Assembly: GCA_029204225.1 (NCBI GenBank)
Contig: CM055112.1
Location: 28,359,746-28,423,745, forward strand
Reading direction: 5' to 3'
Length of the DNA stretch: 64,000 nucleotides
From: Diphasiastrum complanatum
Taxonomy: Eukaryota > Streptophyta > Lycopodiopsida > Lycopodiales > Lycopodiaceae
Both the position numbers and the translations under genes were made by a program. Positions 1 through 11,729 of this stretch are shown piece by piece. How positions within the stretch are numbered: position 1 is the stretch's first letter; each line of letters opens with the position of its first letter. The notes beneath the pieces were generated by a model, which was not told where the DNA came from, searched no databases, and saw nothing but the letters and a program-made list of their open reading frames with translations.

Positions 1-196
1 TAATAGAAATGGATTCACTAACTCGTGGGTATACATAAAGGTAAAGTTGAGCTTCCATTGTTAGTATGGATCGAAATCAGGCTGTAGATGTACCAATTGA
101 CAAGCAGGGTACATCACCATTACATTGCAAACCATAGAGTTGAGAAGAGTAGCAGAGCCCTGTCAATTGTAGGCTGATAGGAACTTGTTATCATTG

Positions 197-1941
197 TCAG
201 TAGAACCAGTAGAAAAGTGTGTAGAGAGGATGAGCAAGCATGCGATAAGTTTCGACTTTCTTAAACAAGTAATTGATCTCCTCTGATGAGATAGGATGAT
301 CTGGAACTTGTGTTTGTAGGTATGTCTCTCGTTCAAGGGTGGTTGCATCTAATTCACCTTGAATTCTTTTTTGATCCAACACTGCCATGTCCAGTTGCCC
401 CTGAAGCAGCAATACTTGTTGTTTTGCATCCTAAACGGCTTGATCTAATTGATTTTGTGTAGTCGTCAGTGTATTCTGGAGAGTAGCCACATAGCCTTCC
501 AATGTTTCAACTAATTGTTGGGCCTTTTTCATCTCCACTTCAAACTTGGCTTCGTGTTATTTGGAGACCTTCAACTCTCGATTTAGTTGGATGACTTTTT
601 GGCTAACAGAGTTTTTTCTGATTCCAATTTGGAGATTCAGTTCTCCATTGTAGTTTTCTTGTCAATCATGCTCTGAATCACTCGCGTAAGGATATGGACT
701 AAACTAAGGGCGTCATCAGAATCCACAGGTGTTGTAGCAGCACCAGTAGCAAGAACAATTGATCCAGGTGCTGGTCTGGGTTGGCCTTGAGTTCTTGCTT
801 GTGGATCTTCTTTCTCAAAGAGATCTTCTCCTTCAAATCCTTCAAGCACGGTGGCATCGAACTGCTTTGAAGATACAACCGCATGAACAACCTTTATGGC
901 CTGGTCTGCTTGAACTTCTTGTTGATATGTCTAAAACGTGGAATCAAAAGTATTAGTGGTATCATGGAACTGTTCAAATCCTCTTATGGGGGATTGGAGG
1001 TCAAAGGGCAATGGGCTCTGAGGCATAACAAATATTTTATTTGTCCCTAGGGGGTCGGAATCATCAAACATATCCACGAACTTCTTCATGTGTGTGTGGG
1101 GGTGAGGCAGCTTGGGCAGCTGTGATTGGAATTGTATCTCCCATAGTCATAGACTATCCTTGTGAGGAAGCAGAGGCTAAGAAAGCATTAGAGGATGGGA
1201 GAACATGTAGTGCAGTGTGAGTAGCAACAAAGAATGGTATCATAGCTGAAGTTGGTTGCCGAGTTCGGCAACGAGACACGGGAGAGAGACGTAGGAGGTG
1301 AGTCAGGAATAATGATCTCGCTACGTACTCATCGGCGGCTCTGTGAGCTTGATGCCTGTCGGGAGAATTCGGTTGGTGCTACTTCTTCATAGATTGATAG
1401 CACAAAGTAGCCTGAATCCATGGATCTTATTATCTAGGTATGAAACGACAATGGAAGACAAAAGAGAACCAGCAATGAACTGCTATTTGGTATTATCCTC
1501 AATCACTCTCTTAAGTTTCACAAAGACCATTTTAAACAAGTTATAAGGCTCCAAAGGTGTCTTATCGAACTTGTAGTTGGATTCAACTATGCGGTGTAGG
1601 ATTTGAGAGAAAATTCTTTCCTTCTTGAGGTTGCCAACCATCAGGAAGTTATTCAAGAGTTGGGCAGCCACATGGATTGTAGGATCTCGGATGGCCTCTA
1701 GCAAATAATCATCATTAGTCCAGTAGAGCTCTATGGTCGTCTCAATAAATGGCTTGATCACATTCTTGGCATGCTTGTGGTTTGGTGAGGATTGAGCACC
1801 TGCCAATCTGGAGACCTGGTCCTCATGTATAAAACTAAGGCGATCAAGAGGAAGTTGAAATTCATTGGCGAAGGCCCGTACCATGTAAAGGAAATCCCGA
1901 CCATGGAGCTGTGAACCTCGAGCAGTTAGATGGGACGCCAT
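197..1941 (-). pseudogene. Decayed retroelement-type ORF with coiled-coil region
   Basis: The minus strand has three broken reading-frame pieces running from 1941 down to about 197. The first, 152 codons, begins MASHLTARGSQLHGRDF and is a helical domain with no family I recognise. The second (849-637) is Pro/Ala/Gly-rich and ends in a helix. The last (412-197) is charged and coiled-coil-like. Stops and frameshifts lie between them. The order helical domain, low-complexity Pro-rich linker, coiled coil resembles the relics at 1979-4690 and 59745-61683, so I infer a retroelement-encoded protein rather than a host gene. Its start lies only 37 bp from the divergent ORF at 1979, which suggests two element copies meet here. 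Confidence 0.35.
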
Positions 1942-1978
1942 TCGACATGCCCATCAATAGTAGCCGTTTGCACAAGTA

Positions 1979-4690
1979 TTGGCCACCTCAGTGAAGCAGA
2001 TCAAGGATGGTTATGACAAGTCCCAAATAGTTACATCTTCAGGGTCATCACAACCAGATCTAGAGAAATCTAATCAGATTAAACCAGATTTGGAATACCC
2101 TAACTCCTCCATCATACCTTATGACTGGTCCACCTTTGTTTTGAATGAACTAAGGCTGGTCCTTAAACAAAACTCGCGTGGCCGAATGGCCGCCAAGCCC
2201 CTGTTGTGTAACCTTGCCTGTATAGTTCTCGAACATAAGGTTCAAAACTTTCGACGCTCTTCCATCCTTTCGATTGACGTTCCTCACGTTAATCTCTACC
2301 CACCTTCCGGTGCTACTACCTCCACTCATTCCACTGCTACTAACACGCCAACTAGCAAAAGAATGTGTGGCGCTGCCTCCACCTCCGCTAGTCCTTCTAC
2401 AACTTGTCAACGCACCGTGCCATCTCAACCCTCCTTGGCTTCTTCCACAACCACTGCCTCTGCTTCTGCACAACCATCTACAGTTGCCACTACGTTTGTT
2501 CGCATCACTCCCACGACCACTCTCACTTCCTCTACACCTTCCATTGTCATTCATGTTTCGACTCCAGCCTCCATTACCATCACTTCTTCCATTTCCTTTG
2601 CTACTACCACTGCCACTGTTTCTACTCCACCTGCCACCATCAACCCTCTTGATTCCCAATTGTCCCTTGGCAGCATGGCTCAACCAAATCAACTTCACAC
2701 CTCCTACCTCTCCTACATCTCCATCCATCCTTAACACCACCCTCCAGTTCCCTTCCATTCCTCCCATTCACTCATTTGAAAATCCCATTCTTGCACCTCT
2801 TTCCACCACTTCTACTCCTCTCGCACCTCCCACTTCACCTCTGAAGGTTGTCGAGGGTGACAAACCGTTGCCCGATGCCCGATGAAGCATTTGTGCAGCA
2901 AACGTATGTCGCCTCCTCTTCTTGCTGATCCCACCGCACCTAAGGGAGGGCATGACGCAACCAGAAAAATTGATTGAAGATGATGATACGGGCATGTAGA
3001 TCACTCGGACGACACCACATCCAACCCCAGCGAGAACCACACTACCGGCTACTCCCACGGAAATCGCAACAGCCTACCAAGCCTTGGGCACCTTTATCCA
3101 AGACGCGGTGCAGCCAAAACCTCTTTGGACAGCCGAGTGTTGGAGTTGGCCACAAATAACACACAATTGCAAGACGATATCCTATAGCTCTAGCAAGACC
3201 TGCTAATTGCCCAACAACACGAACAAGCAGAGAAATCAGAAGTGTTGATGAAACTCAAGCAACACGAAGCCGATCTCCAAGGGTACATCATGACCCTTTC
3301 AAAGTCTACCACGGACGCTCAACTAAAGGTCTAGGAGATCCAGTAGCAGCTCACACAATGTTTTACTCCGCTCCAGGCACAAATCTCAGTGTTGGAAATC
3401 AAAAATCTACGTCTGGGAGTGGAAGTGACATCCCTGCAAACTGAAAAGACGGCCTGGCTAGCTCAACCAACACCTGCCAACAAACTACTCAGCCAAGTCG
3501 AGGTGGATCTTCTAATGTAACAGGTGAAGGTTTACAAAGACACATTTGACAAATACCAGACCGAATTTGACAATTATCGACGCGGGGCCATGCAGGTTAT
3601 AGCACAGGCAAAGAATGCCTTGAAGGTGTGCCAAAGGCACATGGAGCAGCAACCTCAACCGGCCCTTGTGATGACTCCACCGCCACCAATGAAAGATACT
3701 ATCTTGCCAAGCTCTAGCCAAGACAAGGGAAAATAGACAGAGGGACTGGATGTTCACGTTCAGGACTCAAATGTAGCTGATGCCAATGTCCAAGACTTGA
3801 GCCAACAATGAGATCCGAGCCAAATCCAAGGGGAGCACCAGGCCTCCACATCTCAAGGCTCGAGATCCATATCTGGCAGCTGAGCCTTCCGTCAACCAAA
3901 GTCCGTGGAGGATAAGGTAAACAAATTCTTAGCCAAACATCCCCACAAGTCCTCATGAGATGGCTGGCAGATATCTTTTTTTGCCCAAACCATTAAGGGC
4001 AACAAGCTGAAAGCTCTTCCAACGCTACACCCACAACCAGAATGGTGCCAACAACTCTTTGAGCGGGACCCTGCGGCCATCAGGGCATATGTGATGAGTC
4101 CACGACAATTGAGGGTTAATGCGCACTTCCTCCCCTGCACGAGACGATCCAAATGGGCAGAGTGCAACACTCCCTTGGACCAGATTATGCTCAATAACTA
4201 CAATTAGCCACGAATTCCTTCAAAGCACGGATGGAATACGGATGTAGATGCCAAAAGTGCTCTAATCTAGTTTTCCAAAAAATAATCCAATTGTCTTGAT
4301 CCAACAGTCCGCATGGCCGCCACTTATGCCTGGGACTTAGAATATCTGATGTGCATTGAGATTTTGATCTGAATAAAGCGCTAGCCTTCGAAAAAATTGA
4401 AGATCAATCACCCATGGTACGCATATACTATCGAGCGGCACTCCTTGGCGATCCATGGACACAAAGATTCCAAGCCTGGGTCGACCAACTTCGGTTAACA
4501 TGAGTTCACAAGTCACTTTTCACTCCGAAGGACTTGAAAAATATCTAAAGAATAACTTTTATCGAAGATGTCACCAACTACCTCATCCAACAAAGATGCA
4601 CAAAGAGGAGCCTCTACTAAACCGGCATAGTGCCGAGGGACTGGCACTACTTCAAGCCATGGGTCTTGTTGGGGGTATTCCCACCATGAT
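1979..4690 (+). pseudogene. Decayed retroelement-type ORF, Pro/Ser/Thr-rich plus coiled coil
   Basis: This begins as a 251-codon open frame that becomes very rich in Ser, Thr and Pro from about residue 110. It continues through interrupted frames carrying a long Gln/Lys/Glu-rich coiled coil (about 3165-3740) and ends in a helical domain. Near 4320-4480 that domain contains the motif ALAFEKIEDQSPMVRIYYRAAL. A related motif, ALQFEEDHEMMARLYYRAAF, is in the minus-strand relic at 59745-60055, so the two are homologous. Several in-frame stops interrupt it. The family is not one I recognise. Repetition within one window and the surrounding Gypsy gag pieces suggest a retroelement protein. Confidence 0.4.
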
Positions 4691-4852
4691 GTAAATAAAT
4701 AAAAAATCAAAATTAGTAGAAATAGTTGTGAGGGTCGTGGCATCCTGTGTGTATAAGCCCATGGCCCAATGAGCACTTGTAGATAAATAATTTTGGCAAT
4801 AAACTTGACTTTGGGCCACATAATTAAAATAATATTAGAAGGCCAAAGTTAA

Positions 4853-5819
4853 GCTGCTACATATTCAGCAGGTACTGGATCAACTGGAACTTCTTTCTGC
4901 TTCTAAGCTTTGGTAACAACCATCAAAGGTAAAATACAGTTGGTTCAGTAGGTTGAGCTGTTGGTCTTTGCTTGATCATAATCATATTTACTGGAGCAGT
5001 AACCAGTGGTGGTTTTGGTCTTACTAGACAATCCTTGTAACAATGTCCGTAATTGCATTTCCGACAGAATGGGACAAACTTTCCTTTGTTCGGACATACC
5101 GCAACTCTGTGGTTCTCTCCGCATGCAAAGCATCCAAGTGGTGCTCTGGCCCATTGTCTTGCTGCTTGTTGTTGTGCGGCAGCATAAATAGCACACTACT
5201 CTGAAGGACCAATTTCTTGATCATTATTGTAATTCCATTGCTCATTACCATTGTAAGGCTCTGGTTCCATTAGATTCGCAGGAGGAGCTTGTTGTGCTTG
5301 TGGAGCTGGCAAAGCTAGTCATTCAGGAAAACCCAAAGCCAAAGTTCTAAGCCTGGTTCTTCGATCAGGTCCCTTATACGTAGTAGGTTCCCGATATTGA
5401 AGCTTAGCATACCTTTGCTGGATAATCCAAGGATTAAACGAGGTAAAGGCTGTTTTGTGTCCCGTAGAATTGCACAGATGACAAATAGTATTCGTTATTC
5501 AATGTTTCAATGTTGGACATTCATTCATGGTGTGATTTTCTGCACAAATTGAACACCAGACATTTTCCCGACTAGGAAAGGTCTTAGCGAACTTTTCCGT
5601 TGTGTTGCGACTCTTAGCATGCACCTCTTCCAAAGCTTTCAACATTTCATCGAATTGAAACTGCATCTTATCCAGTTGCATCTGCTGCTTTTGACCAAGT
5701 TTCTTAAACTCATTCATCATCAATTTGTTGTATATGCCAGCATTCGGGTGTAGTTGCGTTTGGCATGGCATGTGAATTATGTCATTACTTCTCATGGTTG
5801 ACATGACGAGATTGACCAT
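4853..5819 (-). pseudogene. Gypsy-type gag remnant with zinc knuckles
   Basis: Reading down the minus strand from 5819, a Gln-rich helix (EFKKLGQKQQMQLDKMQFQ) leads to a zinc knuckle CSICAENHTMNEC. Next come a damaged knuckle beginning CHLCNSTGH, then CFACGENHRVAVC and CRKCNYGHCYKDC near 5180-5020. Three have three residues, not the usual four, between the second Cys and the His. The frame is broken by stops and frameshifts, and the gag core expected upstream of 5819 is absent. The same helix and first two knuckles recur at 63690-63960 on the plus strand, so this family occurs at both ends of the window. It would be a nucleocapsid-like RNA-binding protein if intact. Confidence 0.6.
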
Positions 5820-6169
5820 ATTTATGAGTTTGTGAATGGTCCAAGAGAAAAAAAAGAATATGATGTAATTAGATTTTCAAAGTAACTAACTAGGCATGAA
5901 TGATGAGTAATTTGAAATCAAAAGTCTTATTTGCAAGGATTGAGAATGAAATGCCCCTCCCAATCATGAATTGAATCACATAGAACATTACTTTACAAGA
6001 CAGTCTCTAGCAATTGTGAAAAAAATTAAGAGCTTTCAAATTAATGTAATTTGATGTGTTTGTAACCTAGAAAAACTCTTTGTTATCACTTGATTTACTT
6101 TTTCAATGGAATTCTTGAATGTAGTTCACATTGTATACAGACAAGGCATGTCAAAGCCCAAAGAGAGAA
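5820..6169. other. AT-rich intergenic DNA
   Basis: No gene, RNA or repeat structure is recognised here. It lies just outside the left arm of the inverted receptor-kinase duplication. Confidence 0.5.
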
Positions 6170-6537
6170 CGACATTCTGTATGGAAAGAATCACACCCCC
6201 ACATAGAACTCACATTACTTCACACTTAACTTTGAAGGCAATAATGCTTACTTAGAGCTTATCTAACTTTGGCCTTAAGCTTGAGTTTTGGCATCTCATA
6301 TGCAGATTCTATTGTTTTGCAAAATCCTATTGTTTTGCAAAATCCTTGAAAAAAAGCAAAGTGTCTAAATTGTCAGTTGCAACCTTGAGCAATATCATGA
6401 AAAGCACAAAGAGAGCCCATAATTCATATTTTTCCATAGTATGGCACAAAGCAAGCCCCTTGCTTGGAATTCCTCTTGGCTGCAATTTAAGGCATTGATA
6501 TATTCATAGGTAATTATAACATAAAAAATATGGACAA

Positions 6538-6981
6538 ATGTACATCTGTCTAAGACAGCCAGACAAAGGATACGTAATGGATTCTTTTTGCTGATTATGC
6601 CACTTTTTGGGCTTTTTAAAAAGTATAAAATGTCACTGAATTTTTAAAAATTTCAAAATTCTGAAGCCCATTCCAGTCCGGGTCAGGCTGCGTATCAGTC
6701 CGTGTTAGATTGTGCGCGTCAGACTGCCATGTGGCAGTTTCTCATTGGTCCAAAAAATCTCAAACTGCTGATTATGCTTTGTAAATGGCATGTGGAAAAG
6801 TCAAAGACTCCATTACGCAATGGAAGGAGCCGGGCACAGGCCATTCTGCCCGGTAAGGATTTCGAAAAAAATTTGGTTTTTGGAAATCCTTACCGGGTAG
6901 AATGGCCTGTGCCCGGCTCCTTCCATAATACATAAAATAAGACACATGTACATCTGTCTAAGACAGCCAGACAAAGGATAC
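6538..6981. repeat. 408-bp insertion bounded by 36-bp direct repeats
   Basis: An identical 36-bp sequence starting ATGTACATCTGTCTAAGACA is at 6538-6573 and 6946-6981. The paralogous flank on the right arm (about 20583-20625) has one diverged copy and no insert. The insert therefore arose in this arm after duplication or was lost cleanly from the other. It carries the hairpin at 6822-6924. The long direct repeat is unlike the short target duplications of most transposons. Confidence 0.7.
6822..6924. repeat. Near-perfect 41-bp inverted repeat (hairpin)
   Basis: Arms 6822-6862 and 6884-6924 are complementary over 41 bp with one mismatch, separated by a 21-bp A/T-rich loop. The arms start GGAAGGAGCCGGGCACAGGC and are GC-rich in an AT-rich setting. 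It could be a foldback/MITE core or a small-RNA precursor; the sequence alone does not decide. Confidence 0.85.
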
Positions 6982-6989
6982 ATAATTAA

Positions 6990-7666
6990 GACTGAAAGTT
7001 GGAGAGAGCCCCCATTTCAAATATCAGTTCAAAATGGGTCTGCATTAGCTATGTATCCTGAAGATCTAAATTTTGGGTCCTGAGTGAAATAGGTCCGAAG
7101 TTCAATTAGAAGTCCCCTGAGCAGGATTTCTAACACTCAAGCTCCAAAGGAAACATAATTCTTCCATCGTCTGGGCTCACCACGCAGGGTGCCTGAAAAT
7201 TCATGAAAGATTATAGATCGAATGAAAGATAACCTTTACATTAAAGGATGATTGCTCTCCTGAGAGTATTTTCTGGTTTTTTGGGATTTAGACTAATGTG
7301 GTTTTTGGGGATCCAGACTAACCACCGAGATGCCAACCGTCAGATCAAGCGTAGAGGGATAAGGGAATGTGGTCAACAAAAAATCACTGTTTCCAAGAGT
7401 TGGGTTAGGAGGCTCTAGGTTCCAAGGAAAGAAATCAAAAGTGCTTTTATATAAGTTCTCTCTGCAATGAAAACAGAGATGTCTAAAACTCTTATTATTT
7501 AATTCACATAAGGGCAGGTCGTAGTTTTGGACAAATAACCATTTGGGCAATGAGGATGATTCCTCATCACAGCTCACTAGCACTAGTTGGATTTGGGAAC
7601 AGCTGGATGCATTATGTTTGTTTTATCACAGGTATGTAGTGCACATTTTGAAAGGAGGATCTAGGT
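6990..7666 (-). other. 3' flank / probable 3' UTR of receptor kinase
   Basis: This is non-coding sequence downstream of the kinase stop codon. Much of it is shared with the right arm (about 19900-20580), for example the segment around the CTCCTGAGAGTATTTTCTGG/CTCGGGAGAGCAATC region. No clear poly(A) signal was assigned. Confidence 0.4.
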
Positions 7667-10600
7667 TTATTTAATACCTACGTATGTAGAGTAGTCTGAA
7701 TCATTGGTGCTTTTGGTGTGATTGAAACTAAGCTTGCTTCCTCTTGGCTTTGGATTTGCTTCCAGCAGCATTTGGACCACCTCCCTCATACAGGGACGCT
7801 CTACTGGAACCTCGGCAGTGCACAGAAGACCAACCCTCAATACGAGTAGCATCTCCTCAAGGAAAACGTTTCCCAGTCTTGCATCTAACAATTGTTGCGC
7901 TGCACTCTTGCTGTGAATGTTGGTGCGAACCCACTTCACAATGTCCACTCCGTCTACAAATTGAGACTCCATAGGTCTCTTTCCTGTCACCAGCTCCAAT
8001 AGCACCACTCCAAAGCTGTATATGTCACTCTTCTCATTCACCTTCAAGCTGTAGGCATACTCTGCATCCAAAATCAGCACATGCCTGAGAACAATCAGTC
8101 TAAAGATTTTTGAGGTAATATTACATGTTCTTCATTTGTAAAAAAGAGATTCATTTAACAAAACTGCGAATTTGCTTAGCAGATATAGAAAACTCTATGA
8201 ACTGACAGAGCAGGGAAGTATAAGAGACGGACTTCATGGCAGCTGCAGGATAGAATAGTTAGCAGATGCTAAAAACAGATAGGTCTGGTTTTGCAGGAAT
8301 TAAAAGAGCTCGTTAAGTGACAACTGCAGAGTCTACACTGCTAGTTTGATTAGCAGATGCAGAAAGGTAGAAGAAACACTGTGAAAAGACCGGAAGGTGT
8401 CAAGCTCTGACTCAAGTGGCAGCTGCTGGAAGGAATAGCAGCCAACTTGCAGGGAGATTAAGAAAGAATGTACATTTAAGATGCGTAAAAGTGGAAAAGG
8501 TATGATGATTATGCAAATAATGCCTATGAAGGTAGAGAAGATAGATTGAATGAAAGGTCAGCAGTAGTAGCACTGATCAATGACGTATTAGCAAAGGTAG
8601 AGTAGAGAGATCAGAAGACCCGTGAGTGACGGTAGAGATCGGCAAGAAAAGCTTTCCACCTGGAGCTATGTAGCCATAGGTGCCAGCAATGCTCGACATA
8701 GAGACAGCTTTCCCGCACGCTTGCAATATCTTTGCAAGCCCAAAATCTGCAACCCGAGCTTCGTAGTTGGCATCAAGCAGAATGTTATTGGATTTGACAT
8801 CGCCATGCAGGATAGGGGGATTGTAGTCATGGTGCAGATATGCCAAGCCTTCAGCTGCGCCAAGAGCGATGTTATACCGAGTGAGCCAGTCCAACACGCT
8901 CGCCTTGGGGGCGTGTAGTTGGTCTCCCAAGCTTCCGTTGGGCATGTATTCATATACCAGAAGCTTGGCGTCCTCGCTGCTGCAGCAACACAGGAGTTTG
9001 ACTATGTTTTTGTGGCGTAAGCAGCCGAGAGTCTCCACCTCCGCGCTGAAACCATAGTCGCGCTTTGCTTCGGTCTTTGAGCTTGTCCATAGCTTCTTCA
9101 CTGCCACTTCTTTGCCATTGCTCAGCGTTGCCTTGTACACCTTTCCAGCGCCACCTGTTCCGATCACCTGATCCTCATGCAAGCAGCCGAGCACCTCGTA
9201 CTCGCTGAATCCTAGCTTGTGAAAGGAGGTCAAGCTCCAGAACGCTTTGCTGTTCTTGTCTCTGTGATTGAAGTAGAGTCTATACCTCTTGAATAAGAGG
9301 ACGGATCCGACGAGGAGAAGTATTGCTACGGCAGCAAATATTACAGCGATCAGCCAATGAGACCGATGATTCGACGAGCCAGCTCTTCCGGAACAAGGAG
9401 CCAGATTCTGAAGGCCTCCACCGCAGAGGTGGGGATTACCTAGGAAGCTTGTGGTGAAAACACCATTGATTAAAGAAGCTGGAACAGGCCCTGAGAGGTC
9501 ATTGAATGAGACATTGAAGGATGTAAAGAGAAGCTTTCCCAGCTCGCTTGGGATTCCTCCGCTCAATTTGTTGTTTGAGAGGTCTAAGTAATTGAGGACA
9601 CTGAGGGAGCCTAAAGCCGAAGGGATCGGGCCCGTCAGACTGTTTCTGGGGAGATTGAGCTCAGAAATCTGATGGCATTTGCTGATTTCGGGCGGAATTT
9701 CACCGGATAACTGATTATCAGAGATGGACAACACGTTTAAGCTCGACAAATTTCCCACCTGCCGAGGGATTGACCCTGAGAACTGGTTCCGGTCTGCCAC
9801 AAACTTGTTCAGCTTGAAGAGTTTTCCGATCTCAGGAGGGAGCTCGCCAGTCAGGCGATTATTGGAAATATCTAGGATGGTCAGATTGGTGGTCATCCCG
9901 ATTGATGGGGAGATTCCTCCAGTGAAGGAATTGTGAGAGAGATCAACATGGTAAAGGTAAGGAGCTTTCCACAGTCCTTCAGGGATTTGTCCATTGAAAT
10001 TGTTCTGGTTCACCCGAAAGCGCTGCAGGCTGGAGCAGTTCCCATAAGTTTCAGGAATTACTCCCGAGAACTTGTTATTAAACAGCATAAATTCCTGCAG
10101 CTGCCCACCCTTGCACAAATCTGGAGGCACTGGCCCGCTCAATTCATTCCCCGAAACATCAAAGTACATGAAAGCAGTTCCCTGCTGCCCGAAATTCTGC
10201 GGAAGCTCTCCTGTTAGATTGTTGTTAAACAATCTCAACATGCTCAGATTAGGAATATTTCCAAGCCCTGGAGGTATTTCTCCCTTCAACCGATTACCCC
10301 AAAGATGCAACAGTTGTAGATTTCGAAGCTTAGCTATATCGTTCGGGATGGTTCCCGTCAAGCCATTCTCCGACAGATCCAAATCGGTGATCGAGAGGAG
10401 CTGAGTCATATTAGGAGGAATCTGCCCACTCAAATTATTGATGTATAGCTCCATCTTCTTCAGCTTTGGAAGGTTCATGATCCCAGCAGGAATGCTCCCC
10501 TCGAGATTATTGTGCGATAAATCAAGAAAATCAGTTAGCTCAGTGAGATTTCCAAAGGAGTCAGGGATCGGACCCACGAGATGTGCCATTGCAAGATTTA

Positions 10601-11288
10601 AGTTCACCAGGTGATTTAGGTTGCCCAGCTCATGTGGAATTTCTCCTGGTGCGAAGGGATTGAAAGCTAGGTCAAGCCATTTCAGGTTGTAGAGCTTTCC
10701 AAGATAGCCAGGAATTGTCTCGTTCAACAAATTGTTGGTGAGATTGAGGCTCTCAAGCAGCGGAAGTTCTCCAAAACCAGGCGGAATTGCACCCGTAAAA
10801 TTGTTGCAACACAGATCGAGGTTTCTCAAATTCTGCAGCTTAGATATGCCATTTGGAAGCATGCTGACAATCCAATTCTGGCTGAGGTTGAGATATTCCA
10901 ACTTGCTGCAATCCAGCAGCTTGTCAGGAAAATCACCTTCGAAGTTATTGTTGCCAACGTTGTAAGAAGTGAGGTTTTGCAGCTGACAAACCTGTGTAGG
11001 CACAAGCCCAACCAGGTTCATGTTAGAAAGATCAACGCCTGTCACCACCTGGGTGGTTTGATCGCAAGTAACTCCGGTCCATTGGCATGGCGCCGTTGGA
11101 TCACTGGCTACCCAATTGTCCAGGAGCCTATGTGGATCTTGAAGGCTCATTTTCACCTCCATCAGAACACTCACTTCTGAAGAACCTGTACCAGATCCAT
11201 GGCATGGAGCAATGAATTCGTGAAGGCACATCAAAGTAGCTGCGAGATGCAGCAGTGCAGGAAACACCTCCCAGCGACATCTTGACAT
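7667..11288 (-). CDS. LRR-XI receptor-like kinase, HAESA/HSL-like
   Basis: Two exons, 11288-8660 and 8061-7667, give a 1007-residue protein. The intron splits the Glu codon of the APE motif (GTYGYIAP-E), the position typical of LRR subfamily XI. Order: signal peptide (about 1-31), LRR N-cap with the CxW-type SVLMEVKMSLQDP segment, about 20 leucine-rich repeats, transmembrane helix about 646-666, kinase domain. Visible motifs are the P-loop GTGGAGKVYK (710-719), VAVKK with Lys731, HGD at 828-830, DFG at 848-850, APE at 875-877. The HRD Arg is Gly, so it is a non-RD kinase. By family it would sit in the plasma membrane and bind a small secreted peptide such as IDA-type ligands; the ligand is inference. 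No stop or frameshift was seen. Confidence 0.9.
8062..8659 (-). other. Single intron of the receptor kinase
   Basis: 598 bp with donor GTGGAA after GCTCCAG and acceptor TTGGATGCAG before AGTATGCC. Joining the exons restores GAG (Glu) of the APE motif and keeps the frame. The same donor is preserved in the paralogous pseudogene near 19170. Confidence 0.9.
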
Positions 11289-11479
11289 CGCTATTGTCCC
11301 TCCAGCTTTGATGCTAAGGCAGCTACCTCTACATCATACACACACTGTTTATGAACCTACATCCAAAACGCCATTCCTAGCACTTCTCTTTGCTATAAAT
11401 TTTTAGATCCCCTCTCCAAAAGAACATTATAAATCCTCACTCAGCCCACTCATGATCATGCAATTGGAGGAACATGATC

Positions 11480-11488
11480 ATATATATA
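11480..11488 (-). promoter_or_regulatory. Probable TATA box of the receptor kinase
   Basis: On the minus strand the sequence reads TCTATATATATGATC, about 190 bp upstream of the ATG at 11288. It is the best TATA match nearby. It would give a 5' leader of roughly 160 bases. Confidence 0.4.
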
Positions 11489-11537
11489 GACTCTAGAGTA
11501 GTGAAACAAATCCATTGGAGCTATAGGGTTGAAATCT

Positions 11538-11615
11538 GAAGATAGATCGATCAGATCAGAGACCCTTGTACGTTCGAAAGCTAGAAGATAGATCGATCAG
11601 ATCATATACCCTTGT
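11538..11615. repeat. Tandem duplication in the kinase promoter
   Basis: The 32-bp segment beginning GAAGATAGATCGATCAGATC is at 11538-11569 and again at 11584-11615, with two differences and a 46-bp pitch. It lies just upstream of the proposed TATA box. Confidence 0.8.
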
Positions 11616-11669
11616 GGGAATAGAGCCCACAAAAGAGATAGAGAGAGAGGGAGTGGGCGAGAGAGAGTC

Positions 11670-11671
<2 letters not shown>

Positions 11672-11725
<54 letters not shown>
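11672..11725. repeat. (GA)n microsatellite
   Basis: About 27 uninterrupted GA dinucleotides. On the kinase coding strand this is a CT tract about 385 bp upstream of the start codon, a common place for such tracts in plant promoters. Confidence 0.95.
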
Positions 11726-11727
<2 letters not shown>

Positions 11728-11729
11728 CT

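Larger units (their letters stand above)
6170..11288 (-). repeat. Left arm of inverted paralogous duplication
   Basis: This block holds the receptor kinase and its 3' flank. It is homologous, in opposite orientation, to 18103-20975. The 3' flanks share recognisable stretches, such as the AACAATAGAAT segment near 6310 (reverse complement) and 20848, and the GTGATTC-TTCCATA segment near 6185 and 20955. The two 5' ends face each other. Confidence 0.75.

Noticed and set aside
2150-2767. 205-codon Gly/Arg/Ser-rich minus-strand ORF
   Set aside because: It is the shadow of the Ser/Thr/Pro-rich plus-strand frame at 1979-2734, with composition set by that frame.
8577-8659. Kinase exon 1 continuing past 8660 to a stop at 8577
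   Set aside because: Reading through would end the kinase at GTYGYIAPG. The GT donor and the downstream exon restore the conserved APE motif, so this is intron.
9933-10404. Plus-strand ORFs opposite the LRR region
   Set aside because: They are shadows of the regular LRR coding periodicity on the minus strand.
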